A stretch of 64,000 bases of DNA, taken from Pelagibaculum spongiae (GTDB lineage Bacteria > Pseudomonadota > Gammaproteobacteria > Enterobacterales > Pelagibaculaceae). Positions 54,490-63,788 of the stretch are shown in pieces. Below the pieces are notes generated by a model. The model worked only from the letters and a program-made list of their open reading frames with translations, did no database searches and had not been told where the DNA came from. The stretch spans positions 62,001 through 126,000 of the forward strand of contig NZ_QDDL01000004.1 of assembly GCF_003097315.1 (NCBI RefSeq), given 5' to 3'. Within the stretch, counting starts at the first letter, position 1. Every line of letters starts with the position of its first letter. Made by a program: the position numbers and the translations under genes.

Positions 54490-56475
54490 ATGAAAAGCAG
54501 AATTGATAAAAATGATGCTTTAAAGTTGGTTGCTGTCATATCTAAGATTGCTACATCTATGGCAATGGTATCTTTAGCCGCGATGACATCTGCTGAAGTA
54601 TCCGCGCAAGGATTTGATTTTAGCCGAATCAACTCTGGAGAAATCGATACCAGTCAATGGCAATGCGAAACCTGTTTGAATAAAAGTAATCGTAAAACAG
54701 ATGTATCTGTTAACGCGGGTTATTCAACTGACAGTAAACTTGCTCAAGAAAGACTAAGGCAGAGTGATAGCAACGGTGTTTTAGCAGAAACAGAAGCGAG
54801 TTACCTTTCGCGCCAGAAGCAATATCAGCTCACTGCAGATGCGAAATTAAGCACTGGTCAAAATAATATTCAGATTGAAATGCAGCGACATAATTCATAT
54901 TCGCTTGCGCTGAATGCTAACCAGATTGTTTATCAAGATGACTTGAATATTACCCCGCGTGGCGGTTTGATCTATGGCGGTACTATTGGCGCTAACAACA
55001 GCCAATTTGACCGTAAAAAACAACAAACACAAATTAAAGCTGAAAAATATTTATCTCAAAACACCAGTGTTTTTGTTGAGCTAGAACATAAGAAAAATAC
55101 TGCCAGCGGTACTCGGTTAAATTACTTATTTTTTAATCAAAATCCTCAAGTCGTTTTCTCTGAGGTTGATAACAAAGAAATTAAAGTAAATACCGGGATA
55201 CAACATCAACTTGAAAATGGCCAGTTCCAGTTAAGTTACCAAGCATCAAGGCTAACCAATGATGGTAAAGTCTATGGGCAAACTATTTTGAATAATGATC
55301 GGATAGCGCGAAGTACTGCGCCGAATAGTTTATTTCAAACAGTGGCTTTGTCGGTTAATTATCGGGTTAGCGAAAAAGATCATCTATTCTCGCAATTAAG
55401 TTATGGCACTCTGGAGCAAAACAAATACTTGAACGTTGATCAGCTAGCTGTTGGCCAAAATAGAGAATTGAATGGGTCAATCGATAGTATTAATGCAAAC
55501 GTTCGATGGATTCATCAGTTTTTCTCTCGATGGAATCTGAATCTTGACTATGCATTTGACCAAAGAAAAAACAAATTGGACGTGCCGCTTTTTGTTAATG
55601 GTATCGCCAATTGGTCTAAGAATAATCTTCGTAGTCAACGCTATAGTTCAGAGCTGTCGGGGCCATTGGCAGGCTTAAATCTCAAGTTGGGCGCAGAAAA
55701 TCGCTCGAACTGGCGGCCAGATCAAAATAGAGAGCATACAGATCAAACTCGTTTGTGGCTAAAGGCACGTAAGTCTTTATCATATAGAACTAGCTTGACC
55801 GGTGAGATTGCATGGTCAGATCGAGACGGTTCAGAGTTTAAAAATACCAGTCAATCGATGGATTATTACCTTGCCGATTTACAGCAGCAAAAAATTGAAT
55901 TGAAAATGAATACGGCTGTTCAGCGGTTAGGAATTAACACTCGATTATATCTGTTGAAAGATCAATATGATAAAAGCCAGAGTAGTTTGGTTGAAGAAAA
56001 CCGCTTAGGTGCAATTTTGGGTGCCAGTTATCATACCGGTCAAAATCACTCGTTTTATGGCTCGCTATCGCTGGAGCGAACTGATTATCTACGGGATTAC
56101 ACTCAGCCAGTGAGTAATGGTCAAGGTGGTTATTTTGGAGAAGTGGATCAACAGCTAGACTTTTCAGGAATCAACATAGGCTCTAGCTGGCAAGGGTTGC
56201 AGGAAAACCATCTTGATTTATCGATTGATATTAACTGGCTGCAAAGTATCGGTGATTATCAGCAAGTGAATGCGGAAAACGCTGATTTTCGTTCAACATT
56301 AGTAGAAATTTCGGGCGATTACCGACTGACCCCTAAGCTGAGCTTGCAAGCTGAAATGGCCTATCAGAGAACCAATGAAGACGATTGGCAGCAAGATAGC
56401 ATTTATTGGCTAGGCAGCAAGCAATTAAATGAAAGTGGTTACCAATATTTGCTGGGAATGAAATATCAGTTTTAA
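54490..56475 (+). CDS. MtrB/PioB-family decaheme-associated outer-membrane barrel
   Basis: A 661-aa outer-membrane protein forming the sheath for the preceding cytochrome. After the signal peptide, the mature N-terminus has the family C-x-x-C (QCETC, C59 and C62), known to matter for MtrB function in Shewanella. The remainder is a long series of alternating amphipathic strands with polar turns, as in a 26- to 28-strand barrel, ending in LLGMKYQF for Bam recognition. AGAGGCGAG precedes the ATG at 54490. The pair should form a conduit for electrons to or from outside the cell; direction and outer partner are unknown. Confidence 0.93.
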   Translation: MKSRIDKNDALKLVAVISKIATSMAMVSLAAMTSAEVSAQGFDFSRINSGEIDTSQWQCETCLNKSNRKTDVSVNAGYSTDSKLAQERLRQSDSNGVLAETEASYLSRQKQYQLTADAKLSTGQNNIQIEMQRHNSYSLALNANQIVYQDDLNITPRGGLIYGGTIGANNSQFDRKKQQTQIKAEKYLSQNTSVFVELEHKKNTASGTRLNYLFFNQNPQVVFSEVDNKEIKVNTGIQHQLENGQFQLSYQASRLTNDGKVYGQTILNNDRIARSTAPNSLFQTVALSVNYRVSEKDHLFSQLSYGTLEQNKYLNVDQLAVGQNRELNGSIDSINANVRWIHQFFSRWNLNLDYAFDQRKNKLDVPLFVNGIANWSKNNLRSQRYSSELSGPLAGLNLKLGAENRSNWRPDQNREHTDQTRLWLKARKSLSYRTSLTGEIAWSDRDGSEFKNTSQSMDYYLADLQQQKIELKMNTAVQRLGINTRLYLLKDQYDKSQSSLVEENRLGAILGASYHTGQNHSFYGSLSLERTDYLRDYTQPVSNGQGGYFGEVDQQLDFSGINIGSSWQGLQENHLDLSIDINWLQSIGDYQQVNAENADFRSTLVEISGDYRLTPKLSLQAEMAYQRTNEDDWQQDSIYWLGSKQLNESGYQYLLGMKYQF

Positions 56476-56498
56476 GTGAGGTAGTTGATTTTGATAAT

Positions 56499-56522
56499 CC
56501 GGGCTCCATTTAAAGAGCCCGG
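56499..56522. terminator. Terminator between convergent genes
   Basis: CCGGGCTC (56499-56506) pairs with GAGCCCGG (56515-56522) in the 57-nt gap between the barrel gene and the convergent flavoprotein gene. Confidence 0.75.
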
Positions 56523-56532
56523 AAATAACCGA

Positions 56533-58137
56533 TTAAACTTTACTATTAATACTTAAAGCAATCGCTTCGGCAATTTTGATACCGTCAATAGCTGAAGACA
56601 TAATGCCCCCTGCATAACCCGCACCTTCGCCTGCAGGATATAATCCCTTGGTATTAATGCTCTGGAAATCTGCGCCACGCTTAATATTGATTGGTGAAGA
56701 AGTTCTAGTTTCAACTCCGGTTAATAAAGCATCGTCGGTAGAAAAACCCTTAATTTTTTTATTAAATTCTGGAATGGCTTCTCGAATCGCTTCTACACAA
56801 AAATCCGGTAAAGCTTTAGACAAATCAGTCAGCTTGATACCTGGCTTGAAGGAAGGTTTAATTTTACCTAGCTCGTTCGATTGATTACCTCTGAGGAAAT
56901 CTCCAACCTTCTGTGCGGGTGCATCGTAATTTTCGCCACCTAAAAGATAAGCATTACCTTCTAATTGACGTTGCAGTGCGATGCCAGCCAATGGATGGCC
57001 AGGGTAATCAGAAGGGTCAATGCCAACCACTACAGCACTGTTGGCGTTGCGCTCATTTCGCGAGTATTGGCTCATGCCATTGGTCACAACGCATTTTTCT
57101 TCTGAAGTAGCGGCGACAACGGTTCCACCAGGGCACATGCAGAAGCTGTAAACCGAACGGCCGTTTTTACAGTGGTGAACCAGCTTGTAGTCTGCCGCGC
57201 CTAAAATTTCATTGCCTGCATTGGGGCCAAAGCGTGCGTCGTCAATCATCGACTGCTCATGCTCGATACGAAAACCAATCGAGAACGGCTTGGCTTCAAT
57301 GTAAACGCCCTTGTCATGAAGCATTTCAAAGGTATCGCGCGCACTGTGGCCAATAGCTAGTACGATATGACGAGAATTTATTTTTTCGCCATTAGACAGC
57401 GTTAACCCAGTAATTTGGCCATCTTCGCGGTCGATATCATCCACCCGAGCACTGAAGCGAATTTCGCCACCGAGCTCGATAATTTTTGCCCGCATTTTTT
57501 CCACCATCGATACCAGCTTAAAAGTACCAATGTGCGGTTTGCTGACGTACATAATTTCTTCTGGTGCGCCAGACGCTACAAACTCTTCTAAGACCTTTCT
57601 GCCATGCAACTTAGGATCTTTCACCTGACTGTAAAGTTTGCCATCTGAGAAGGTGCCTGCGCCGCCTTCCCCAAACTGAACATTGGATTCTGTATTCAGT
57701 TGCTTCTTGCGCCAAAAGCCAAAAGTGTCTTTGGTTCGCTCTCGTACTTCTTTTCCTCGCTCAAGAATGATGGGTTTGTATCCCATCTGAGCAAGAACAA
57801 GCCCGCTTAACAGTCCGCAGGGTCCAAAGCCAATCACTACCGGGCGTTCGGTTAGACCTTCCGGTGCCTTGGCAACATAGTGGTAGTTTAAGTCTGGCGT
57901 TTGCTTCACTAATTGATGATCAGCGAAATTGGCCAGCAATTGTTCATTAATATTGGTTTCAACATCAAGGGTATAGATTAAGAATATATTGGCTTTCTTG
58001 CGTGCATCATAGCCGCGTCGAAATACGTCAAAGCGAACAAGTTGTTCTTTTGTTATATCTAAACGAGATAAAATGGCATCGGTCAGCGCAGTTTCATCAT
58101 GGCTGAGCGGTAATTTGATATTGGACAGACGTATCAT
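56533..58137 (-). CDS. COG2509-type FAD-dependent dehydrogenase
   Basis: A 534-aa flavoprotein. An N-terminal domain of about 95 residues (MIRLSNIKLPLSHDE, RRGYDARKKANI) is followed by the dinucleotide fold VVIGFGPCGLLSGLVLAQMG, NVQFGEGGAGTFSDGKL, IVLAIGHSARDTFEM, and the C-terminal LYPAGEGAGYAGGIMSSAIDG. These are hallmarks of the uncharacterised COG2509 dehydrogenases found across bacteria. Reaction and substrate are not known. The gene is on its own between a convergent and a divergent neighbour. Confidence 0.9.
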   Translation of the reverse strand: MIRLSNIKLPLSHDETALTDAILSRLDITKEQLVRFDVFRRGYDARKKANIFLIYTLDVETNINEQLLANFADHQLVKQTPDLNYHYVAKAPEGLTERPVVIGFGPCGLLSGLVLAQMGYKPIILERGKEVRERTKDTFGFWRKKQLNTESNVQFGEGGAGTFSDGKLYSQVKDPKLHGRKVLEEFVASGAPEEIMYVSKPHIGTFKLVSMVEKMRAKIIELGGEIRFSARVDDIDREDGQITGLTLSNGEKINSRHIVLAIGHSARDTFEMLHDKGVYIEAKPFSIGFRIEHEQSMIDDARFGPNAGNEILGAADYKLVHHCKNGRSVYSFCMCPGGTVVAATSEEKCVVTNGMSQYSRNERNANSAVVVGIDPSDYPGHPLAGIALQRQLEGNAYLLGGENYDAPAQKVGDFLRGNQSNELGKIKPSFKPGIKLTDLSKALPDFCVEAIREAIPEFNKKIKGFSTDDALLTGVETRTSSPINIKRGADFQSINTKGLYPAGEGAGYAGGIMSSAIDGIKIAEAIALSINSKV

Positions 58138-58364
58138 TGAAGAGGCACCAGATTGCTTAGCTGTTACTTAATTAGAGTAAAGGCGGCATAGTACGATATT
58201 TTTTATCCTGTTGCTGATTAAATATCAGCCAAATGCCGCTCTGCATCTGTTCATGTTTTAGCCTTGGTTGATTTGATCTTTGTCGGAATTTTGTTTTAGC
58301 GCAGCCTTATAATGACAAGTTACTAGCTATGTAATGCTATAAATATGAATTGCAGGTGGATTTT

Positions 58365-58841
58365 ATGCAGCAAGTCAGTATTCAGCCAATAGGTGTTATC
58401 AATACTTCTTTTACCGAAAAATCAGGCGTGCCAATTCAAGCTAAATATGGTGATGAATTTGTCGGGGAAATTCTGCTAGAAACTCAATATGTCGAAGGAT
58501 TAAAAGATCTTGACGGTTTCAGTCATATTCATTTGATCTATCACTTTAACCAGCATTCAGATTACCAATTGCAGGTGGTGCCTTATATGGATGATCAGCC
58601 AAGGGGTGTTTTTGCCACGCGGGCACCGACCCGGCCATCAGGTATTGGTATGTCATTGGTTCGCTTGTTATCGGTAGAAGGAAATCGAATTCGGTTTGCC
58701 GGTGTCGACATGCTTGATGGCTCACCTTTGTTGGATATAAAGCCCTATTACCGAGATATTGATGAACGCACCGATGCGGTTTGTGGCTGGTTAGAGCAAG
58801 GTGTTGAGCGCCAGAGAACCCGCTCGGATGGTCGATTTTAA
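58365..58841 (+). CDS. TsaA/TrmO-type tRNA methyltransferase, short form
   Basis: A 158-aa protein of the TsaA-like (TrmO/VirR) family, whose E. coli member adds a methyl group to N6-threonylcarbamoyladenosine at tRNA position 37 using SAM. Motifs: IQPIGVINTSFTEKSGVPIQ, LKDLDGFSHIHLIYHFNQ, VFATRAPTRPSGIGMSLVRLL and LDGSPLLDIKPYY. It lacks the C-terminal extension of E. coli TrmO, so the substrate may differ; hence no symbol. AGGTGGA precedes the ATG at 58365. Confidence 0.85.
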   Translation: MQQVSIQPIGVINTSFTEKSGVPIQAKYGDEFVGEILLETQYVEGLKDLDGFSHIHLIYHFNQHSDYQLQVVPYMDDQPRGVFATRAPTRPSGIGMSLVRLLSVEGNRIRFAGVDMLDGSPLLDIKPYYRDIDERTDAVCGWLEQGVERQRTRSDGRF

Positions 58842-59267
58842 CTGGGGTATTTATCAAGGTATTTTAAAGCTGCTCAGAATCTTCTGGGCAGTAGGGTTGG
58901 AAAAGCAGTCTTAAACTATTTATGTCGAGAGGTTCGTCGTTTCTAGTGCTGTCTGTTTTTTATGCGGGCAGCCAGTAGGGTAATGGTTCTACAAACCTTC
59001 TTTGTTGCAGTTCAATCTACTGTTTCTATGAGCAATTTTGTAGCTTGCTATAGCAGTATCTGTAATAGCTTTGGTGATATGTGAGATGATCATCTTCAGC
59101 TAGGTCGCAAAGAATATTATAGATGTCTACGCTATGGCTATGCGTAGGGTATTTAAACGATTTCTTGTGTGAGTTTTCAATGGCGCAACAGGCTAGTGAA
59201 GTATGAGAAACATAAGGTTAACAAGCCCTAGATTACCAATTGTTTTTCAAATTTATTAAAAAACAAA
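58842..59267. other. Intergenic region before the patatin gene
   Basis: About 425 nt. CTGCTCAGAA and TTCTGGGCAG near 58871-58892 form an imperfect hairpin after the methyltransferase gene, without a T-run. Otherwise nothing recognised. Confidence 0.5.
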
Positions 59268-61514
59268 ATGAAAAAATTAAATTATTTTAATTCCATCATA
59301 TTTGCCAAAGTAATAACCTTGTTCGTATGTGCGATGGTTGTTCCTTCGGTAGGTTATGCCTGTGATTTTAATGATGAAGACGGCCTTGATGTGGCGTTAG
59401 TATTAAGCGGTGGTGGTGCTAAAGCCAGCACGCAAATCGGCGCATTACAGGTTTTAGAAGAGATGGAAGTCCCCATTCACTGCATTATCGGCACCAGCAT
59501 GGGTGCGGTGGTTGGCGCTTTTTATTCCGCCGGTTATTCTGCTGACGAAATTGGCGATATTTTTACTGAGAATAACTGGGGTCGATTATTTGCAGGTATC
59601 GTTCAGCGCAACGAAAAATCCTATGTTGAGAAAAATCGGGAAGCAGATTATTTATCAGGAAATATTGCGGGTATCAGCGAACAAGGCGCACAATTGCTGG
59701 GTGGAATAAATTCAATGCAGCGGCTCAAAGGGCTGTATCGCCATTTGCTACGTGATGTGCCAATAGATGCTCATTTCGATCAGTTAAACATACCTTTTCG
59801 GGCGGTAGCAACAGATTTGCAAAGTGGCGAAGCCAAAGTATTCGAACGCGGCGATTTAGTAGAAAGTATTTTGGCTAGCATGGCGGTGCCGGGTATTTTT
59901 GCGCCTAGAAAAATTAATGATCGCCTTTATATTGATGGCGGAGTTTCATCCACGTTACCGATTAGAACTGCCAAAGCGATGGGTGCTGATATTATTATTG
60001 CTCTTGATGTCAGTGAAGAGCCACCCAAACCCAATGCTAATATTTCTGTTACTCAAACATTTGATCAACTCGTTAATGTTATAATTTGGCAGAATTTACA
60101 GCAAGATTTGAGTTTTCTGCAACAAGGTGACGTTCATTGGAAACCCAATACGGTCGGCATAAAGACAGCATCTTATGAGCGTTCTGCAAAGGGTATTGAA
60201 GCCGGTAGGCAATATGCATTAACGCAGCCGCATCAAGTTTTGCAATCGATTATAAATAGAGCAGCACCTCGAAATGCACGCCCCCTGAAAACGATTAAAG
60301 TTGATCAAAAACCTGCATCAAATAAAATCTTAATTCGCAATGAAGGCATTATCAAAGAAAACATTATTAAAAGTCGCGGCAATATTGATAATGTTGACTG
60401 GCTTGATGTCGAGAAATCTAAGAAATTTCGAAATGAGTTAATGGCCTTTGGCGGGTTTGAAGAAGTCGATATTGGTAAAAAAAGTAATGGAGACATCGAG
60501 CTTAATTTAAAAAAAGATCGGCTAGGAAGAAACTTACTGCAGCTGGGATTTAATACGAGTAGTGATTTTAAAGGCGATTCAGATTTTTCGTTTTTAGCTC
60601 GCATAACTCGCAAACCGCTGTCTGAGTATGGAGGTGATTTTTCATTATCTGGCGAATTTGGAACTAATATCGCTTTAAATGCTAGCATTTATCAGCCAAT
60701 TGGCAACGATGGCCGATTTTTCTTTCAACCAGAGTTATATGCTCGTTGGGATCGTGAAAGTTTAACTATTGGTGATGAGCGTATCGGTGATTTTTTAGTA
60801 AGAAAACTCGGTGTGCAGCTTGGACTGGGTCGAGAGCTTGGTACTTGGGGGTTGGTTGCAGTTGAAACCGAAATCAATAGAATCAAAGCGGATGACATTG
60901 TGACTACTATAGAAAATTTCACGTCATCATCGTCATCCAGAATCGGCGTTGGCTTAGTATTTGAAAGTGATACGCTAAACAGAACAGACTGGCCAACAAG
61001 TGGTAATTTGTTGAGTTTAAAAATAGCACGTTCATTTGATTTAGATGCAACATCAATAAATACTGACCGTTATGATGCGTCATTTATTTCTGCCTTTAAT
61101 ATAGCAAACAATTATGGCGTATTGTTTCATGCTCAATATGGAGAGATCGAGCATGAAAGTAATGCTGTTATAGTGGGTGTTGATTTTTATCAGCTTGGTG
61201 GTTTTAGGCAGCTGGGTCAGTTTAGAAACGGTTCTATACCAGTAACTAAATTTGGTTATGCTTCAATTGAAACATTTAAAAGATTAAGTGAAGATGGGAA
61301 GATTTTTTCAATACCTGCTTATGTTGGTGTAATTGGTGAAGTTGCTCGGATAGCACCAAGCGATTTTTTTAATATAGGACAAGAAAAAGACAACACCATT
61401 ACAGGGACGCTCTATTTTGGTTTGGATACAGCTATTGGCCCATTCTTTATAGGCGCTAGCTATGGTGACCAAGATTTTTTAGAAGTGTTTTTTAAACTGG
61501 GTAAAACTTTTTAG
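59268..61514 (+). CDS. Patatin-like phospholipase with Omp85-type barrel (type Vd autotransporter, PlpD-like)
   Basis: A 748-aa fusion: signal peptide ending near SVGYA; patatin domain with oxyanion loop GGGAKA (48-53), nucleophile elbow GTSMG (S77) and catalytic DGG (about D223); a POTRA-like segment (about 345-415, RNEGIIKENIIKSRGNIDN); then a 16-strand-type barrel beginning LLQLGFNTSSDFKGDSDF and ending VFFKLGKTF. This matches PlpD of Pseudomonas, whose lipase is carried across the outer membrane by its own barrel. All three patatin motifs are intact, so activity is likely. No clear Shine-Dalgarno precedes the ATG. Confidence 0.93.
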   Translation: MKKLNYFNSIIFAKVITLFVCAMVVPSVGYACDFNDEDGLDVALVLSGGGAKASTQIGALQVLEEMEVPIHCIIGTSMGAVVGAFYSAGYSADEIGDIFTENNWGRLFAGIVQRNEKSYVEKNREADYLSGNIAGISEQGAQLLGGINSMQRLKGLYRHLLRDVPIDAHFDQLNIPFRAVATDLQSGEAKVFERGDLVESILASMAVPGIFAPRKINDRLYIDGGVSSTLPIRTAKAMGADIIIALDVSEEPPKPNANISVTQTFDQLVNVIIWQNLQQDLSFLQQGDVHWKPNTVGIKTASYERSAKGIEAGRQYALTQPHQVLQSIINRAAPRNARPLKTIKVDQKPASNKILIRNEGIIKENIIKSRGNIDNVDWLDVEKSKKFRNELMAFGGFEEVDIGKKSNGDIELNLKKDRLGRNLLQLGFNTSSDFKGDSDFSFLARITRKPLSEYGGDFSLSGEFGTNIALNASIYQPIGNDGRFFFQPELYARWDRESLTIGDERIGDFLVRKLGVQLGLGRELGTWGLVAVETEINRIKADDIVTTIENFTSSSSSRIGVGLVFESDTLNRTDWPTSGNLLSLKIARSFDLDATSINTDRYDASFISAFNIANNYGVLFHAQYGEIEHESNAVIVGVDFYQLGGFRQLGQFRNGSIPVTKFGYASIETFKRLSEDGKIFSIPAYVGVIGEVARIAPSDFFNIGQEKDNTITGTLYFGLDTAIGPFFIGASYGDQDFLEVFFKLGKTF

Positions 61515-61674
61515 CATTATGGTTTTTTCTGTAATAATGGAGGGTGATATGTTTTAAAATCAATCGTGTTCGAAAAACCTACTACTTCCCACGATTTTCT
61601 CATCTAACCAAAGTTTACCGTAAATCTGCCAACTTGCTGATAGCGTCTAATATTCTTTGGTTTTCATGCAGATT

Positions 61675-62232
61675 TTACGGCATTTCAATTACTTGGCGGG
61701 TTAATTTGTTAAAAAGCCGTGTTAAACGCCCGTTGATTTCCAAACAATTCTTTGAAAGCTGCTCTTGTGATAGCGGATCAATCCAAAGCGCGGGGTCTTT
61801 CCAGCTGATCCAGACTTGACCTTTATCATCTTGCCAAACCAGCGTTTTTTGAGGCAATTCTAATGCCAGACTTTGGTGGCAGCGAATCACTGCAGCATTG
61901 TCGACTAGGCTATCAAACAAAACTAATCGAGTAGGCGGTAGGTGGCGGCCAATACGCTGAGCACTTTTTTGTTGGTCAATCGATGCAAAGAGTCTCAAAC
62001 CCTGTTTTTTGATTGCTTTTTCTAGTTTGGTTGATGTTTGATCGACAGTCCATGGGCTGGCTTTGTGTAACATGAAATCGCTGGCGCTTGCTGATGTGAA
62101 AAGAGCCGAGATAAAAAAAGCAAGGATAGCGACTATAAAAAATCTAGCGATTAAAAATTGAATGTTACAGGGTTGACCATTTGAAAAATTAGCTGATACA
62201 GCGTGGTTTAGTGAAAGCTGTGGGCTTAGCAT
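61675..62232 (-). CDS. DUF302 protein with N-terminal membrane segment
   Basis: A 185-aa protein. A hydrophobic segment (FFIVAILAFFISALF) after 30 polar residues is a signal or anchor, followed by a DUF302 domain: TSTKLEKAIKKQGLRLFA, LPPTRLVLFDSLVDNAA, ALELPQKTLVWQDDKGQVWISW. DUF302 proteins are small, often envelope-associated, and of unknown function. The true start could be one of several internal codons before the hydrophobic segment. It is convergent with the patatin gene. Confidence 0.8.
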   Translation of the reverse strand: MLSPQLSLNHAVSANFSNGQPCNIQFLIARFFIVAILAFFISALFTSASASDFMLHKASPWTVDQTSTKLEKAIKKQGLRLFASIDQQKSAQRIGRHLPPTRLVLFDSLVDNAAVIRCHQSLALELPQKTLVWQDDKGQVWISWKDPALWIDPLSQEQLSKNCLEINGRLTRLFNKLTRQVIEMP

Positions 62233-62753
62233 AGATTCATCCGTGAACTATAGTGGTGCGTTTTTTGAGCTAGATGATTTCTTACAACAAATACCTTGTT
62301 AGAACGAGGTAATTAAAATCAACAGAGCAGTAAAATCTATTGGGTAAATCCTTTACCGCTATCAGATTTTGTAGCTTATTCTGTATTGTTTGTTGCTGCA
62401 GTTCAATGCTTAAAATTTAATTCATAGGTTTTTTATAAGGGTTTAACCGCGACGTTTCCTTTTGTAGCATCGATTGGATCGAGTTTGCGAATAACAAAGC
62501 TTCCAATCGAAAGCCTCAGGATAAAATAAAGATAATATCTACTGCTAAAGATTGAAGCGGTAAGTTCTTTTTTTCGCTAATGTTGTAGAAAGATTGTCGT
62601 TATTAATGGTTTAAGAACATAAGCAGTTATATCCAATATTCAATTGAGACATCTATTGAGTGTTGCTGATTCGACGGGTTATTATGTGGATGCTTAGATC
62701 AAAAGAAAATGCTTCAATTCAATCAGCATATAATAAAAACAAAAGGTATTAGT
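62233..62753. other. Intergenic region before the small helical protein gene
   Basis: About 520 AT-rich nt. I see no gene, hairpin or repeat in it. Divergent promoters are presumed. Confidence 0.5.
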
Positions 62754-63005
62754 ATGGCAATACTTACTGCAGCAATTCGCAATATCATCGGCACTCTTCA
62801 AGCTCATGCTCAGCAAAATGCAGCGCAGGATGAGCGAGTTGAGAACCTTTTGAATGGACTCTACGAGCAGCTCTATAAAGCACTCAATCGGGAGTTGCAT
62901 GCTTTACCTGTTGCAGTGCAAAAATATGCAGAAGCCCAGGTCGATCATCTAGAGAGTGCAATAGATCAAGCGCTGGGCCTTTTGACTGATTTGCAAAAAG
63001 CTTAA
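62754..63005 (+). CDS. Small helical protein of unknown function
   Basis: An 83-aa, cysteine-free, alanine- and glutamine-rich protein predicted as two or three helices (LTAAIRNIIGTLQAHAQQNA; VENLLNGLYEQLYKAL; VDHLESAIDQALGLLTDLQKA). AAAAGG lies eight bases before the ATG. Composition resembles short phasin-like or coiled-coil proteins, but no family is recognised. A good terminator follows, supporting a real single-gene transcript. Confidence 0.65.
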   Translation: MAILTAAIRNIIGTLQAHAQQNAAQDERVENLLNGLYEQLYKALNRELHALPVAVQKYAEAQVDHLESAIDQALGLLTDLQKA

Positions 63006-63030
63006 GCGCTAGCACTATCAAGTAATAAGG

Positions 63031-63067
63031 CAGTCCGTGCTTTTACAGGTGCGGATTGTTTTTTTTG
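63031..63067 (+). terminator. Terminator of the small helical protein gene
   Basis: CAGTCCGTGC and GTGCGGATTG pair over TTTTACAG with G-U pairs, followed by eight T residues. Confidence 0.85.
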
Positions 63068-63182
63068 CCAAGATTATTTTTTACCACCTGCTATTCCTAA
63101 TTTGCAACGGATAATCTGAAAGCAGATGCAGCAAATTTTTACCATGTTATAAGCGCAATATTGATTCTCTGTCAGGTTGCCC

Positions 63183-63776
63183 ATGGACATTTTTGCTGCT
63201 GCCGTTACCTTGTTTTTGATCCTCGATCCACTGGGTAATATTCCAGTTTTTTTATCGATTCTAAAGGATCTTCCTGAGGAACGACGCTGCAAAGTCCTGC
63301 TGAGAGAATTATTCATTTCGTTAGCGATTTTGTTGTTGTTTTTATTCTCTGGTCAATGGGTATTAGAATTTCTGGGGTTACGCCAAGAGACGGTGTCAAT
63401 TGCCGGTGGCATTATTCTGCTGATGATTGCAATTCGAATGGTTTTTCCGCCAGTTGAGGGTGGCATAATGGGTGATACACCAGAAGGTGAGCCCTTTATT
63501 GTGCCTTTGGCAGTGCCGATGATCTCTGGCCCATCTATTCTGGCGACCTTGATCTTGATGGCCAATCAGTATCCAGGCAAGCACATGGAACTGACAATAG
63601 CGTTATTGATGGCTTGGGGCGCGACAACGATAATCTTGCTTAGCTCTGCGATGTTAAACCGTTTTCTCGGTGAAAGAGGTTTGATTGCGCTAGAACGTTT
63701 AATGGGAATGATTTTGGTCATGCTGGGCGTGCAGATGTTCTTAGATGGATTAGCTGTCTATTTGCATTTGGTGTAA
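63183..63776 (+). CDS. MarC-family integral membrane protein
   Basis: A 197-aa protein with six membrane segments, UPF0056/MarC family. Signatures: FLILDPLGNIPVFLSIL at the start, VSIAGGIILLMIAIRMVF, VPLAVPMISGPSILATLIL, and LERLMGMILVMLGVQMFLDG at the end. Despite the name, MarC is not linked to multidrug resistance in tests, and its function is unknown. The ATG at 63183 follows GTCAGG; a TTG six bases earlier is possible. Confidence 0.93.
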   Translation: MDIFAAAVTLFLILDPLGNIPVFLSILKDLPEERRCKVLLRELFISLAILLLFLFSGQWVLEFLGLRQETVSIAGGIILLMIAIRMVFPPVEGGIMGDTPEGEPFIVPLAVPMISGPSILATLILMANQYPGKHMELTIALLMAWGATTIILLSSAMLNRFLGERGLIALERLMGMILVMLGVQMFLDGLAVYLHLV

Positions 63777-63788
63777 TTAAATTGAGCT

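Noticed and set aside
61544-61819. Plus-strand open frame after the patatin gene
   Set aside because: It lies antisense to the DUF302 gene, which has a recognisable domain.
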